64,000 nucleotides of DNA. Source: Sediminispirochaeta bajacaliforniensis DSM 16054. Lineage in GTDB: Bacteria > Spirochaetota > Spirochaetia > DSM-16054 > Sediminispirochaetaceae. Below the pieces are notes generated by a model. It worked only from the letters and a program-made list of their open reading frames with translations. It had not been told where the DNA came from and did no database searches. Below are positions 35,905 through 45,300 of this stretch, in pieces. Location: positions 1-64,000 of the forward strand of contig NZ_KB899424.1 of assembly GCF_000378205.1 (NCBI RefSeq), given 5' to 3'. The number at the start of each line of letters is the position of its first letter. Position 1 is the stretch's first letter. The position numbers and the translations under genes are program-made.

Positions 35905-36303
35905 ATGACACACTCATACACATTGACCGTCCGGAGTTACGAATGCGATATGCATCGCCATGTAAACAACGCGGTCTACCTCAATTATCTGGAAGCGGCT
36001 CGAATGGGTTTCTTGAACGACGTCGACTTTGATTATGAAGCATTTCTCGACGCGGGATACGCTCTTTTTGTCGTCAATATTAATGCCCCTGCATTCCTCA
36101 ACGATATACTGACGGTGCAGACAAGCCCTATAAAACGAAAACGCTTATCCGGCACATTCCTCCAGGAAGTGAAGAGGAAAGAGGCCTTACTGGCGAGGGC
36201 GGAAGTGACCTGGGCTTGCGTCAATCACTCAGGCAAACCCGTCCCGTTGCCGGAAGAATTTTCCGGACCTTGGATTGATCCCGAACCTGTGACGGTGGCG
36301 TAA
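35905..36303 (+). CDS. Acyl-CoA thioesterase, 4HBT hotdog fold
   Basis: A 132-residue hotdog-fold enzyme that hydrolyses acyl-CoA thioesters. The YECDMHRHVNNAVYLNYLE segment is the family signature, in which the acidic residue near HVNN is catalytic. The second strand set LLARAEVTWACVNHSGKPV is typical. The ATG at 35905 has GGAAGGAG eight bases upstream. A longer frame starting at 35788 would read through the tRNA and is rejected. It is a single gene; the 972-residue regulator ends four bases away on the other strand. Confidence 0.9.
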   Translation: MTHSYTLTVRSYECDMHRHVNNAVYLNYLEAARMGFLNDVDFDYEAFLDAGYALFVVNINAPAFLNDILTVQTSPIKRKRLSGTFLQEVKRKEALLARAEVTWACVNHSGKPVPLPEEFSGPWIDPEPVTVA

Positions 36304-36306
36304 ATC

Positions 36307-39225
36307 TCAGATCAGTTTAGCAGCCCGGCCTTGGGCCGTCAGCTTGGCATTCCAGTAATTTCGTTTTAGGTAATCCTGACGGTCCACAGGAACCTCTATG
36401 CGGCTGCTGATTCCCTGAACGGAACGTAGTGCCTTTGACAGCTGTGTAAGGCGGTCGAGACCTTCTTGTGTCCCCCCTTGGCCGCTATCCGACATTGTCA
36501 GTGTCTGAAAGAAGAGGTAGAGATGGCTGTAAGGATCGTTGTCCGCCAGTTTCTCTTCACGGGTGATCCTTGACAGCTCCTGTTTCGCCTCCTCAATCCG
36601 TCCGATTCTGGAAAGGATAAGTCCACGCCATGCCCTTGCCATTTGATAAAGCACCCCATGTCCACCGGGAACGGCAAAAGCAAGATCCTCAACACAGGCG
36701 AAGCCGGACTCCCAGTTCCACGGCAGGGGGCGGGAAAAGAGCTTGAGCCGATCTTTCTCAAGTCGGCAAGAGGATTCAATGGCCTCGAAGGCCTGATCGT
36801 ACCGTTCATCGAGAAAAGCCGCTTCGGATAGAAAAAAGAGATGCTCCGGATTATCGACAGAAGGGGATAAACGTTTTATTGCGGATTCGATTTTTCCCTG
36901 ATAGGTTTGACACCTTGCTATCCATCCTTCAACCATTTCGAAATACCCCTCTTCCGGATACAGAAGCGCATTGTTCAGGCAAATGAAAAATCGATTTAAG
37001 GCCTCTTCGTAACGACCAAGCGCAAACAAAACACGGGCGCAAAGGAAATCGGCATAGAGTTCCCATTGCCGTTTGCCACTGTTACGCGCAAGAACGGCAC
37101 CTCTTTCGGCTTCCCGAAGGGCAGCACTCATGTTACCACCGAGAAATACCGCAAGGGCGCTCCACAGAGCGACCTCCTCCGAATGATCCTCCTCATCGGG
37201 AGAAAACCCCACTTCACCCGCAATGTTGAAATAGTCTTTTGCCTCATCGATCCTACCCATTGCAAGGATGACACGCCCGAGCAGAAGATTCGCCACCGCT
37301 TCTCCTGGAGTTCCGGGTAGATCCTGCAGCTCAAGGAGGGCCGCTTTGGCAGGCTCCATCGCCTTTCGATATGCATGAACGGCAAGTAGATACTCTCCTA
37401 ATGCCAGACGACGCAGATTACGGACCTTCCAATCCCGAGGTTCGGGGCGTTCGTTAAAAAGGGAGATAATCTCTTTCGCAAGAGAATCTCGCCCTTCTTG
37501 AATCGCCGACAGCAGGTAGAGTGCCTGCAAATGATCGCTGAGTTCCCCCTCTCCCGGCGAAAGCCGATGCAAGCTCTTTGTGGCCTCTTCAAAAAAAGGG
37601 GTGGCAAGCGAAAGGCGGCCGGAACACACCAGGCGGCCAAGGCGATCGAGAAGCCACGATGCGCTCTGGTCTGCAGGCTGCTCCTCCAACATGATACTGT
37701 TGTTTCGATAAGCATTCCTGCCAGAGCCCTCCGTATCCTTGCTGAGATAGACGGTAAAGAAAGACGCAAGCTTTTCACCTTCGCCCCCCAGCTCCCGCTT
37801 CAGGTAATCCCTCAACTCGGGAAAAACCGGCCGCAGCAGTTCCGATTCGGCCAAAAGCCCCAAATCGATAAGATCGGTAGCGATGGTACGGAATTCTCCC
37901 GGCTCAACTGAATCAATTCCGAAAAGCGCCCGTAGCTGCTCTGCAGAATAGAGCCCCCCGGTGATAAAGGTAAGATAAAGCAATTTTTGGTGAAAGACAG
38001 GCAACTCACGGATAAGTCGTTTTGTGGCGGCAAGACCGGAAAACCCCCTTGAGCCCCTGCGCAGCAACAAACCCATATGGTAGAGGCTTATCGCCGTTTC
38101 CTCTTTTTCAACGTCCAAACCGACAAGGAGCTCCTCATCTACCATCCGAGTCAACTCTTTCTGATGCCACAGTTGAAAAGCCATCTTGTTAACCGCATAG
38201 TCGGAAAACTCGGCCGGGAGCTCCCCCTCCCTACTCGAAATCACGGCAAGCAAGCCCTCTTTGCCCTGGTGTAGGCCGAAACACCGGGAAAGCGAACGAA
38301 CCGTTTCCCTCCTGTATCTATCAAGCCCCTCTATGAACAAAATAGGCGGAAGCAACGCCGCTTTCATCTCTGCAACGTATGCTTCAAGATAGAGGGCGAA
38401 AATCAACTCGGCATCCTCTCTTCTCACCGTTTCGGGATCACGTTCAAGTAGGTGAAAAAGGGAATTCCAGCAAACCATGGAACCGGGAGAAAGCATGGAC
38501 GCAATGCCTTTCCATCCCCGTCTGACCATTGCCTCCAGAAGGGGAACACCGACGCCGGTGAATCCTTCTGGAGGTTCTATCCGAAGAAACGGGAGGTCCT
38601 CTTTTCGAAATGCAATATGCCGTCGCAGATAGTCCAAAGCATGAATTTTCCCACTTCCCGGAGGTCCCCAAAGAAAAAGGATCCCCGTCTTTTCACCGTT
38701 CAGAAAGGGGGTAAAGCTATCAAGAAGCCCATCCATTGAGCAGTGGCCATCGAGAAACGTCAAAATCGAATCATGGTTGTCGGTGGAATCCTTTCGGCTA
38801 CCGGTTACAAGAAACCCTTGTTCCTCTTTGCTTAACTCGGCAAATGGAGAGAAAAGCTCGGCAGCACCAGGCTCCATCCAGAAGGAACCATCAGGCTTTA
38901 CGGTAAAAAGATAGCGCCAAAGCTTTGCTTCGAGCTCTTCATCATCTCCGAACTCCTCCTTCACAACAACAAAATTAAGGCCCCGAAGTTTTCTCGCCTT
39001 TGCCTCAAGCATGCTCCAGCCATGGAGAAGCTTTTCAAAGAGTCCCCCAAGCTCGCGCTTCCCAGGAGAAAAGCGATAGAGCAAAACCGAACCGAAGTTC
39101 CGAGGGGCTTCGATAGCCCAAGCGAGAAAAAGGTGATTAAGGGAGGAGCATAGCTCATTGATAAGCTCCGGCTCTATCACTTTTAATTGTTCCAGACCAT
39201 TGATTTCTATCAATACATCTACCAT
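36307..39225 (-). CDS. Large NTPase-TPR regulator (STAND-like), variant Walker A
   Basis: A 972-residue cytoplasmic protein. The first 130 residues have an alpha/beta pattern that may be a worn nucleotide-cyclase-like domain. A P-loop follows at 187-194 as GPPGSGKI, where the usual Ser/Thr after Lys is Ile. The second acidic motif is ILFIEGLDRY near 295-305. The C-terminal 500 residues are helical repeats of TPR type (MGRIDEAKDYFNIAGEVG, LGRYEEALNRFF). The layout recalls MalT-like STAND ATPases, but no DNA-binding end is seen. No Shine-Dalgarno precedes the ATG, and a -10 box lies seven bases before it. Confidence 0.75.
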   Translation of the reverse strand: MVDVLIEINGLEQLKVIEPELINELCSSLNHLFLAWAIEAPRNFGSVLLYRFSPGKRELGGLFEKLLHGWSMLEAKARKLRGLNFVVVKEEFGDDEELEAKLWRYLFTVKPDGSFWMEPGAAELFSPFAELSKEEQGFLVTGSRKDSTDNHDSILTFLDGHCSMDGLLDSFTPFLNGEKTGILFLWGPPGSGKIHALDYLRRHIAFRKEDLPFLRIEPPEGFTGVGVPLLEAMVRRGWKGIASMLSPGSMVCWNSLFHLLERDPETVRREDAELIFALYLEAYVAEMKAALLPPILFIEGLDRYRRETVRSLSRCFGLHQGKEGLLAVISSREGELPAEFSDYAVNKMAFQLWHQKELTRMVDEELLVGLDVEKEETAISLYHMGLLLRRGSRGFSGLAATKRLIRELPVFHQKLLYLTFITGGLYSAEQLRALFGIDSVEPGEFRTIATDLIDLGLLAESELLRPVFPELRDYLKRELGGEGEKLASFFTVYLSKDTEGSGRNAYRNNSIMLEEQPADQSASWLLDRLGRLVCSGRLSLATPFFEEATKSLHRLSPGEGELSDHLQALYLLSAIQEGRDSLAKEIISLFNERPEPRDWKVRNLRRLALGEYLLAVHAYRKAMEPAKAALLELQDLPGTPGEAVANLLLGRVILAMGRIDEAKDYFNIAGEVGFSPDEEDHSEEVALWSALAVFLGGNMSAALREAERGAVLARNSGKRQWELYADFLCARVLFALGRYEEALNRFFICLNNALLYPEEGYFEMVEGWIARCQTYQGKIESAIKRLSPSVDNPEHLFFLSEAAFLDERYDQAFEAIESSCRLEKDRLKLFSRPLPWNWESGFACVEDLAFAVPGGHGVLYQMARAWRGLILSRIGRIEEAKQELSRITREEKLADNDPYSHLYLFFQTLTMSDSGQGGTQEGLDRLTQLSKALRSVQGISSRIEVPVDRQDYLKRNYWNAKLTAQGRAAKLI

Positions 39226-39232
39226 TATTGTT

Positions 39233-39260
39233 ATTGTAACGTTATAGAGGAAAATGGCAA
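39233..39260 (-). promoter_or_regulatory. Predicted leaderless promoter of the 972-residue NTPase gene
   Basis: On the minus strand TTGCCA (39260-39255) and TACAAT (39238-39233) are 16 bases apart. The start point falls at 39225-39226, the A of the ATG or the base before it. There is no Shine-Dalgarno. Confidence 0.5.
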
Positions 39261-39272
39261 AGCAGAATTCAT

Positions 39273-39809
39273 ATGTCTTACATCAGCTATAAAGGAAAAA
39301 AGTATCGACAAGTGAAGTTTACGTTTTCGACCAAGGCTCCGTTTGAGAAAATTCTGGAAACCCTTAATCAGATCAGTTTTAACGGTTCTTTCAGAAGTGA
39401 TGAACAGGCAATCTATGCCATTTTGGAGTTGGTAAGCAACTCCCTGCGTGCTCATAGAGAAAAAGCGGTTAAAGAGAAAATCGTCTTGAAAATTCAGGGA
39501 GAAAGAGAACGCACCTTTGTCCGCCTGAGAGACCTTGGCGGTGGTTTCGATATCTCAAAACTTCCCTATGATATTACCCAGCCCGTCAATGAAATCGACA
39601 CCATTAGCGATGCATTTGAAGCATATCGACAAAAGAACAATTATCGTCGTTTCGGAATGGGAATCTTGTTGGCCAGAAAGGTATTTCCAGGTTTCAGACT
39701 TACCTTCGACGAGCAAAACGGCACCATTGCCGGTACCATCGTCGATCTTTCCGATAAGGTTTTCGATACGGTAGGCCCCAGGGCCCCGGCCGGTGGAGCA
39801 TTATCGTGA
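39273..39809 (+). CDS. GHKL-type ATPase domain protein (anti-sigma/kinase-like)
   Basis: A 178-residue protein made of one histidine-kinase-type ATPase domain without a phosphoacceptor domain. The N box is AILELVSNSLRAH, G1 is RDLGGGFD and G2 is RRFGMGILLARKV. Stand-alone domains like this are RsbW/SpoIIAB-like serine kinases or partner-regulated ATPases. The first 20 residues (YISYKGKKYRQVKFTF) form beta strands. The PilZ gene begins at its stop codon (TGATG), so the pair is probably translated together. It is divergent from the 972-residue NTPase gene with only 47 bases between them. Confidence 0.85.
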   Translation: MSYISYKGKKYRQVKFTFSTKAPFEKILETLNQISFNGSFRSDEQAIYAILELVSNSLRAHREKAVKEKIVLKIQGERERTFVRLRDLGGGFDISKLPYDITQPVNEIDTISDAFEAYRQKNNYRRFGMGILLARKVFPGFRLTFDEQNGTIAGTIVDLSDKVFDTVGPRAPAGGALS

Positions 39810-40144
39810 TGGAACGACGGACCGACCCGCGTAACCGTAGCTATGCAAAGGCCTTTCTCCCGGATCACAACGCCATCGGGTATATTCGTGATATTTCAAC
39901 CGGCGGTTTCAGAATTGAAGCCTTGGGTGATCCCGGTATTCCTGAAAAGGTGGAAGTGACCGCTGTCTTTATTCCGAACGAGGAGATGCGCTTTCCACCC
40001 TTCACCCTGCGGGGACGGGTGGAGTGGCGCCATGAAAATCCCCCGACAACCAGCCTTGGTATCGCCGTCACTCGCTATGTCAGTCCGGGAAGTGCCCGCC
40101 TGTTCCGTCGTTTTCGAAAGATATGGAAACGGCTCGCAACATAG
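39809..40144 (+). CDS. PilZ-domain protein
   Basis: A 111-residue single PilZ domain. The c-di-GMP-binding pattern is present as RRTDPRNRSYA (R-x3-R type) and RDISTGGFRI (D/N-x-S-x-x-G). PilZ proteins change partner activity when c-di-GMP rises. The ATG overlaps the preceding stop as TGATG; a GTG one codon earlier is possible. It probably works with the GHKL ATPase next to it. The C-terminus is very basic (ARLFRRFRKIWKRLAT). Confidence 0.9.
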   Translation: MERRTDPRNRSYAKAFLPDHNAIGYIRDISTGGFRIEALGDPGIPEKVEVTAVFIPNEEMRFPPFTLRGRVEWRHENPPTTSLGIAVTRYVSPGSARLFRRFRKIWKRLAT

Positions 40145-40153
40145 GCTTCCGTA

Positions 40154-41413
40154 TCAGAGGACTACTTCCGGAGGCTTTGCCCCCCCTTCCCAGAGGCGGT
40201 CGTCCCGCTCGGTAAAAGAACGGCCGTACACAGCCTCAAAGAGATAGCGAAAATCTTCCGGCTTCATTTCCATAAATTGTAAACCGTAATAGGCCCTGTT
40301 TTCTTCATGATATTTTCTCATTACCCTGCAGGCTATTTGCATGGGGCGACCCGACAGGGTCAACCGAATGGAAAGATCACTGTACATTCCGATCTGGGAA
40401 GCAAGCTCGGCAGAGGAATGGGTAAAGAGAAGCCCAGATGCACTGATATTGACAATCTGAGGCTCATAGGATTCCACTTGTCGCTTTCCACCTGCAAAGT
40501 AGCCGTTTTGCTGCAGAGAATGGACAAGAATCGAAGCGAATTCACTGCAGATGTCGAAGACCTGGAGAGTAAAAGGTATCCCTCTGCCAATACCCGTTTG
40601 CAAAAGGATCACCCCGATCACATATTCGCGGTAGCATATCGGCATGACAAGCTCGGAAAGAATACCCTCGTGCCCCAAATCCCGGAGCCAACTTTTAAGC
40701 TCCTCCCGCTTTTTGCCGCAGAAGAGATCGCTATCCCCGAGCGGAAGCTCTTCATCCACAACCATACGCCGCCCTTCCGCCTCCTCGAGGGAAGGAAAGG
40801 ATCGTGAGGTGTCGGGTAAAAAAAGCGCATTTCCTCCTGAGGCAACCACAAGCTCTTCAAATATTTCTGGCTTTTTTTCCCGAAACATTCGAATCTTGGC
40901 AACCTCCGCATATTGAGCGATGACATGATTGAACTGTTCGAGAAGTCCCTGAATTGAAGAGGCATCAAAGACAGAAGAAAAAATCATCTCCTCTTGATCA
41001 ACCTGTGTGAACTGGGATGTCCGGGGAAAATCGAGCTCAATGCGGCTGCTTGCAATATCGAAACTAAGATGGATATTGCCCTCTGGAGGAGGCACACGCT
41101 CGAATTTCCTTTGAAGATTCTTCACAACCGTATTCGGAATCGAAATAAGGAGCTCTTCTCCACTTTCGAGGATGCTTCCTTCAAAGGTCATGGTGTGGTC
41201 GAAAAAATTAAAAAAGAGACGAACCGGCTCTCCTTTTATGAAAACTGGCTCGGAAGGAGAAAGCTGCTGTAATCGAAGTGTAGAAAGATCGACAAGGGAA
41301 AGAACCTTTGCCGAGGCCCGTTTCCGCTCACCGTGAACGGCAATCTCAATCTGCTGTTCCTCCATTTTCACGAGAACGAACTCCCGTTCTATTCTCCCCA
41401 GCGTATTGCCCAT
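40154..41413 (-). CDS. DUF1577/PlzA-like PilZ protein
   Basis: A 419-residue protein of the spirochaete DUF1577 type. The N-terminal 130 residues form a PilZ-like barrel. The middle (VMPICYREYVIGVILLQTG, FDICSEFASILVHSL) looks GAF-like. The C-terminal PilZ has VNISASGLLF and YYGLQFMEMKPEDFRYLFEA. The canonical R-x3-R is not clear in this last domain, so c-di-GMP binding should not be assumed. The start at 41413 has AAAGGAG upstream. It overlaps the preceding gene by 68 bases. Confidence 0.82.
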   Translation of the reverse strand: MGNTLGRIEREFVLVKMEEQQIEIAVHGERKRASAKVLSLVDLSTLRLQQLSPSEPVFIKGEPVRLFFNFFDHTMTFEGSILESGEELLISIPNTVVKNLQRKFERVPPPEGNIHLSFDIASSRIELDFPRTSQFTQVDQEEMIFSSVFDASSIQGLLEQFNHVIAQYAEVAKIRMFREKKPEIFEELVVASGGNALFLPDTSRSFPSLEEAEGRRMVVDEELPLGDSDLFCGKKREELKSWLRDLGHEGILSELVMPICYREYVIGVILLQTGIGRGIPFTLQVFDICSEFASILVHSLQQNGYFAGGKRQVESYEPQIVNISASGLLFTHSSAELASQIGMYSDLSIRLTLSGRPMQIACRVMRKYHEENRAYYGLQFMEMKPEDFRYLFEAVYGRSFTERDDRLWEGGAKPPEVVL

Positions 41414-41960
41414 ATCCACTCCTTTCAAAAGGATCAAATAGGAAAAAATCTGCCGCAGCAATTTTCCATCCCTTTGCATAGTGTCTAAAAAAGAGGGTAC
41501 CTACCCTGCTGCCGCCTTTTCCATCGAAAAACCGCAAGCGAACCGAAGCCTTTTCTTCTGCCGCAAAAAGGGAAAAACGACCGACACGCAGCTCCGTAAT
41601 GGAGCGGGGCTTTTCCTCCCCATCCTCGGCAACCCTGTGAGCTCGTTCATAGGCCTGCCGTATTTCCTGATCGATAAGCGGTGAATCACTATTGGTGTCG
41701 GCAAAGAAACGGTATAGTTCCTGAACCACCTCCTCGAAACCACCCTGGTCCTGTTCCGGTCGGTAAAGAGTCCCGATTTCAGGATCCTCGGGATAGAGAG
41801 GAGATGCCTCCTGGCGTAAGAGGTAGAGAAAAGGCGATTGTTCTTCGTCACTATTGCCGCCGATAACAACAACATCATCCTGCTTCTGTGAAAACAGAAA
41901 GCGTGTCGGTACTATCAGAAAAAAGGTGACAAGATACAGAATAAGCATCTTTTTGCCCAT
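41346..41960 (-). CDS. Secreted or envelope protein of unknown function
   Basis: A 204-residue protein with a signal-peptide-like start (KKMLILYLVTFFLIVP) and no lipobox. The mature part is acidic, then has an alpha-beta stretch VGRFSLFAAEEKASVRLRFF with LFFRHYAKGWKIAAADFFLF, like a small folded domain. No family was recognised. Its last 68 bases overlap the start of the DUF1577 gene in another frame, and they carry the ribosome site for that gene. The two are probably co-transcribed. Confidence 0.7.
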   Translation of the reverse strand: MGKKMLILYLVTFFLIVPTRFLFSQKQDDVVVIGGNSDEEQSPFLYLLRQEASPLYPEDPEIGTLYRPEQDQGGFEEVVQELYRFFADTNSDSPLIDQEIRQAYERAHRVAEDGEEKPRSITELRVGRFSLFAAEEKASVRLRFFDGKGGSRVGTLFFRHYAKGWKIAAADFFLFDPFERSGYGQYAGENRTGVRSRENGGTAD

Positions 41961-42073
41961 ACCCTTTTGTATATCACCCCACCTCCTTTGTCAAACGCTG
42001 GACATCGCTCGGTCAGTCAGGATACACTTGTTATGGTATATTATAGTGCGAACGTCTTTTTCGGAGGATAGCG

Positions 42074-44020
42074 ATGACCTACACCGCAGCGGAAAAAATT
42101 CTAAAAACACATCACAGAGAAGGTGATTTTCTTAAAGGCAAGGAGATCGGCATTACCATCGACCAAACCCTTACCCAGGACGCTACAGGAACCATGGTCT
42201 ATTTACAGTACGAGGCCATGAAAATTCCACGGGTAAAAACGGAATTGTCGGTCTCTTATGTCGATCACAACACGCTGCAAAATGACTATCGTAATATGGA
42301 TGATCACCGCTTTCTTCAGTCGGCCGCCGCAAAATTCGGCATCTACTTCTCCCGTCCAGGCAATGGGATCTGCCACCAGGTTCATCTCGAACGTTTCGGT
42401 AGGCCTGGAAAGACCCTTCTTGGAAGCGACAGTCACACCCCAACCGGCGGAGGATTGGGGATGATTGCAATCGGGGCGGGAGGCCTTGATGTTGCCGTTG
42501 CAATGGCCGGAGCACCTTTTTATCTCACCTATCCCGAGATCATCGGCGTTAAGCTGACCGGCAAACTGGGAAGGATGTGCAGTGCAAAGGATGTCATCCT
42601 CACCGTACTAAAGCTTGAGACGGTAAAAGGCGGGGTTGGTAAAATTTATGAATACTTTGGTCCGGGCGTAAAAAGCCTGACCGTACCGGAAAGGGCAACC
42701 ATTACAAACATGGGTGCGGAACTTGGTGCGACCACAAGCCTCTTTCCCTCCGATGAGGTTACAAAGGCCTTTCTTGAGCTGCAGGGACGGGGCGATCAAT
42801 GGGAAGAGGTGAAAGCCGACGAGGGAGCCGTGTACGACAAGATTATCGAGATTGATCTCTCAAAGGTGGAGCCTATGGCCGCTTGTCCTCACATGCCCGA
42901 TATCGTTGTTCCGGTTTCCGAACTGGCAGGTAAGCCCCTTCAGCAGGTAGCCATAGGTTCCTGCACAAACAGTAGTCTCGACGACCTCGGCGTGGCCGCC
43001 GACATTCTCGCCGGAAAAACGATTGCCCGGGGAGTGAGCCTCGGTATCAGTCCGGGAAGTAAACAAACCCTTTCGGCGGCGATGAAAAACGGTATCATCG
43101 AAAAGCTGGTGGATGCAGGAGCCAGAATACTCGAAAGTGCCTGCGGGCCCTGTATCGGCATGGGGTTCGCCCCCTCTTCGGGAGGTGTCTCCCTTCGTAC
43201 CTTCAACAGAAATTTCAAGGGACGCAGCGGTACGGCCGATGCCCAGGTCTATCTGGTCAGTCCGGAAACAGCGGCAGCATCGGCTCTTATGGGTGCTATC
43301 ACCGATCCCAGGGGTATAAAAGGGGTGGAGCGAAAAGATTACCTTGTCTACACCGAGATAAAAGACAATATGATTATTCCGCCTTTCGACGAAAAAGAAG
43401 CGGCAAAGGTGGAGATTGTACGCGGACCGAATATCAAGCCCTGCCCCACGGCAAAGGCAGTGGCAGATAATCTGACGGCAAAAGTTCTACTGAAGACCGA
43501 AGACAACATAACAACCGATCATATCATGCCTGCCGGATCTAAGATTCTTCCCCTCAGATCCAATATCCCAGAAATCTCGAAGCATGTGTTTGAAGCAGTC
43601 GATCCCGACTTCCCCGAAAAGGCCCTTGCCGCCGGTGAGGGCATCATCATTGGCGGAGAAAACTACGGTCAGGGTTCCAGCAGAGAGCATGCGGCCCTTG
43701 CCCCCATGTATCTGGGAATAAAAGCGGTCATTGTCAAAAGCTTCGCACGAATTCATAAGGCAAACCTCATTAATTTCGGTATTTTGCCTCTAACCTTTTC
43801 CAATCCCTCAGACTACGACAACATAGAAGAGGGAGTAAGCCTTTCGTTCGAAAAGCTTCCGGAACAGCTGAAAGCAGGTAAAGAGGTGACCGCAACCCTT
43901 GTCGGGGGACCCGGCGACGGCACAAGCATGGTCTTCCTCCACGATATGGAGGAACGTCTCCTCAATGTAGTTCTGGCCGGAGGACTGTTGAACTTTACCC
44001 GGCAAGGCAATGGGCGATAA
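42074..44020 (+). CDS. acn: Aconitate hydratase
   Basis: A 648-residue enzyme that converts citrate to isocitrate. The 4Fe-4S cysteines are in GSCTNSS (near 297) and ACGPCIGMG (near 357 and 360). Substrate-site parts are GSDSHTPTGGGLGMIAIGAG, YGQGSSREHAALAP and FARIHKANLINFGILPL. The length and the C-terminal swivel domain within one chain fit the short, Aquifex-type aconitases, which are smaller than E. coli AcnA (891). GGAGG precedes the ATG at 42074. No other citrate-cycle gene is in the window. It overlaps the HD-domain gene by one base. Confidence 0.95.
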   Translation: MTYTAAEKILKTHHREGDFLKGKEIGITIDQTLTQDATGTMVYLQYEAMKIPRVKTELSVSYVDHNTLQNDYRNMDDHRFLQSAAAKFGIYFSRPGNGICHQVHLERFGRPGKTLLGSDSHTPTGGGLGMIAIGAGGLDVAVAMAGAPFYLTYPEIIGVKLTGKLGRMCSAKDVILTVLKLETVKGGVGKIYEYFGPGVKSLTVPERATITNMGAELGATTSLFPSDEVTKAFLELQGRGDQWEEVKADEGAVYDKIIEIDLSKVEPMAACPHMPDIVVPVSELAGKPLQQVAIGSCTNSSLDDLGVAADILAGKTIARGVSLGISPGSKQTLSAAMKNGIIEKLVDAGARILESACGPCIGMGFAPSSGGVSLRTFNRNFKGRSGTADAQVYLVSPETAAASALMGAITDPRGIKGVERKDYLVYTEIKDNMIIPPFDEKEAAKVEIVRGPNIKPCPTAKAVADNLTAKVLLKTEDNITTDHIMPAGSKILPLRSNIPEISKHVFEAVDPDFPEKALAAGEGIIIGGENYGQGSSREHAALAPMYLGIKAVIVKSFARIHKANLINFGILPLTFSNPSDYDNIEEGVSLSFEKLPEQLKAGKEVTATLVGGPGDGTSMVFLHDMEERLLNVVLAGGLLNFTRQGNGR

Positions 44021-45297
44021 TGGCAGACTACCTTAGTTCGGCCTTTGAGCTCCCCGTCAGGGATCCGGTCTGGGGTAATATCGGTTTAACACCCGAATTT
44101 AAGCGGCTGACCGATGAGACGGCATTTCAGCATCTTGCAGGAATCAGGCAACTGGGGCCCAGTTATCTTGTCTACCCCGGAGCCGTCCATACCAGGCTCG
44201 CCCACAGTCTCGGAGTGTTTCATCTGGCAAGACGTCTGCTTTTGACTTTTGCCGGTCATGAGGAGGAGTTGATTCTTGACCGCGATGAAATAACCATTTT
44301 TCTTGCAGCGGCCCTCCTTCATGACCTCGGCCATTTTCCCTTTGCCCACTCCTTCAAGGATCTTCCTTTAAAGAAACATGAGGAGATTACCGCTGAAATT
44401 ATCAGCTCTTCCCGTCTTGCCGGGGTCATACGGCGGGAACTTGGGATTGATCCCGAGCTTGTCGCCGCAGTCATCGACCACGATCTGCCTGTTCCGGCAG
44501 AAAAAATCGGAGAGCGGATACGTCTTTTTCGAAGACTCTTATCCGGAGTGCTCGATCCCGACAAACTCGACTATCTCAACCGTGATGCTTTTTTTTGCGG
44601 TGTCCCCTACGGCAATCAGGATGTGGACAACATCCTTGACTGTACCCGTATTCTTCCCTCTGGAAAGGTAGGAGTAGATGCATGCGGAACAGTGGCGGTG
44701 GAAAACCTTCTCTTTTCTAAATATCTCATGTACAGAACCGTCTATTGGCACAAGACGGTCCGTATCGCCACTGCCATGATAAAACAGGCGGTCATGATGG
44801 CCCTGACCGACGGGAAGATAAAACCGGAGGCTCTCTACGGACTTGATGACGATGCCTTCTGCCGTATGGCAGGCGAAACAGACTACCCACCCCTTGAACT
44901 TGTAGCATCGGTACGCCGGCGGCATCTTTATAAGATGGTGACGGAGTTTGACGAAGAAGAAGGCGAGCTTCTCATCAATTCGCTTTCAGCCTCTCCTGAA
45001 GAGCGACTCGAAGCCTCTATCCAAGCCTCTTCCCGCCTCTCTTCTCTCCTTGGCCGAGATGTTTCCCCCGAACAAATTATCATCGACATTCCGGAGCCGA
45101 TAAGCTTCGAAACCGACATGGATGTCCTGCAAGGCGGCAGGGAAATCGACTTTGTTTCTTCCGGAACGCTTTTTACCACCGAGGTGGTCGGCCAATTTGC
45201 CAGAAGCCTACGAAAACTGCGAATATGTGCCGAACCATCCCTCGCCGAAAGGCTTTCGGTCATGCGACAAGATAAAATCATGGAGCTGTTCCTGTAA
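44020..45297 (+). CDS. HD-domain phosphohydrolase
   Basis: A 425-residue metal-dependent hydrolase. The metal ligands are His62 in RLAHSLGVFHLA, His101-Asp102 in LLHDLGHFPFAHS, and a later Asp in AAVIDHDLP with YLNRDAFFCGVPYG. This is the SAMHD1/dGTPase-like branch, which acts on nucleotides, but the substrate is unproven. Translation starts at the last base of the aconitase stop (TAATG), so the two are coupled. TtcA follows after three bases. Confidence 0.87.
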   Translation: MADYLSSAFELPVRDPVWGNIGLTPEFKRLTDETAFQHLAGIRQLGPSYLVYPGAVHTRLAHSLGVFHLARRLLLTFAGHEEELILDRDEITIFLAAALLHDLGHFPFAHSFKDLPLKKHEEITAEIISSSRLAGVIRRELGIDPELVAAVIDHDLPVPAEKIGERIRLFRRLLSGVLDPDKLDYLNRDAFFCGVPYGNQDVDNILDCTRILPSGKVGVDACGTVAVENLLFSKYLMYRTVYWHKTVRIATAMIKQAVMMALTDGKIKPEALYGLDDDAFCRMAGETDYPPLELVASVRRRHLYKMVTEFDEEEGELLINSLSASPEERLEASIQASSRLSSLLGRDVSPEQIIIDIPEPISFETDMDVLQGGREIDFVSSGTLFTTEVVGQFARSLRKLRICAEPSLAERLSVMRQDKIMELFL

Positions 45298-45300
45298 GGT

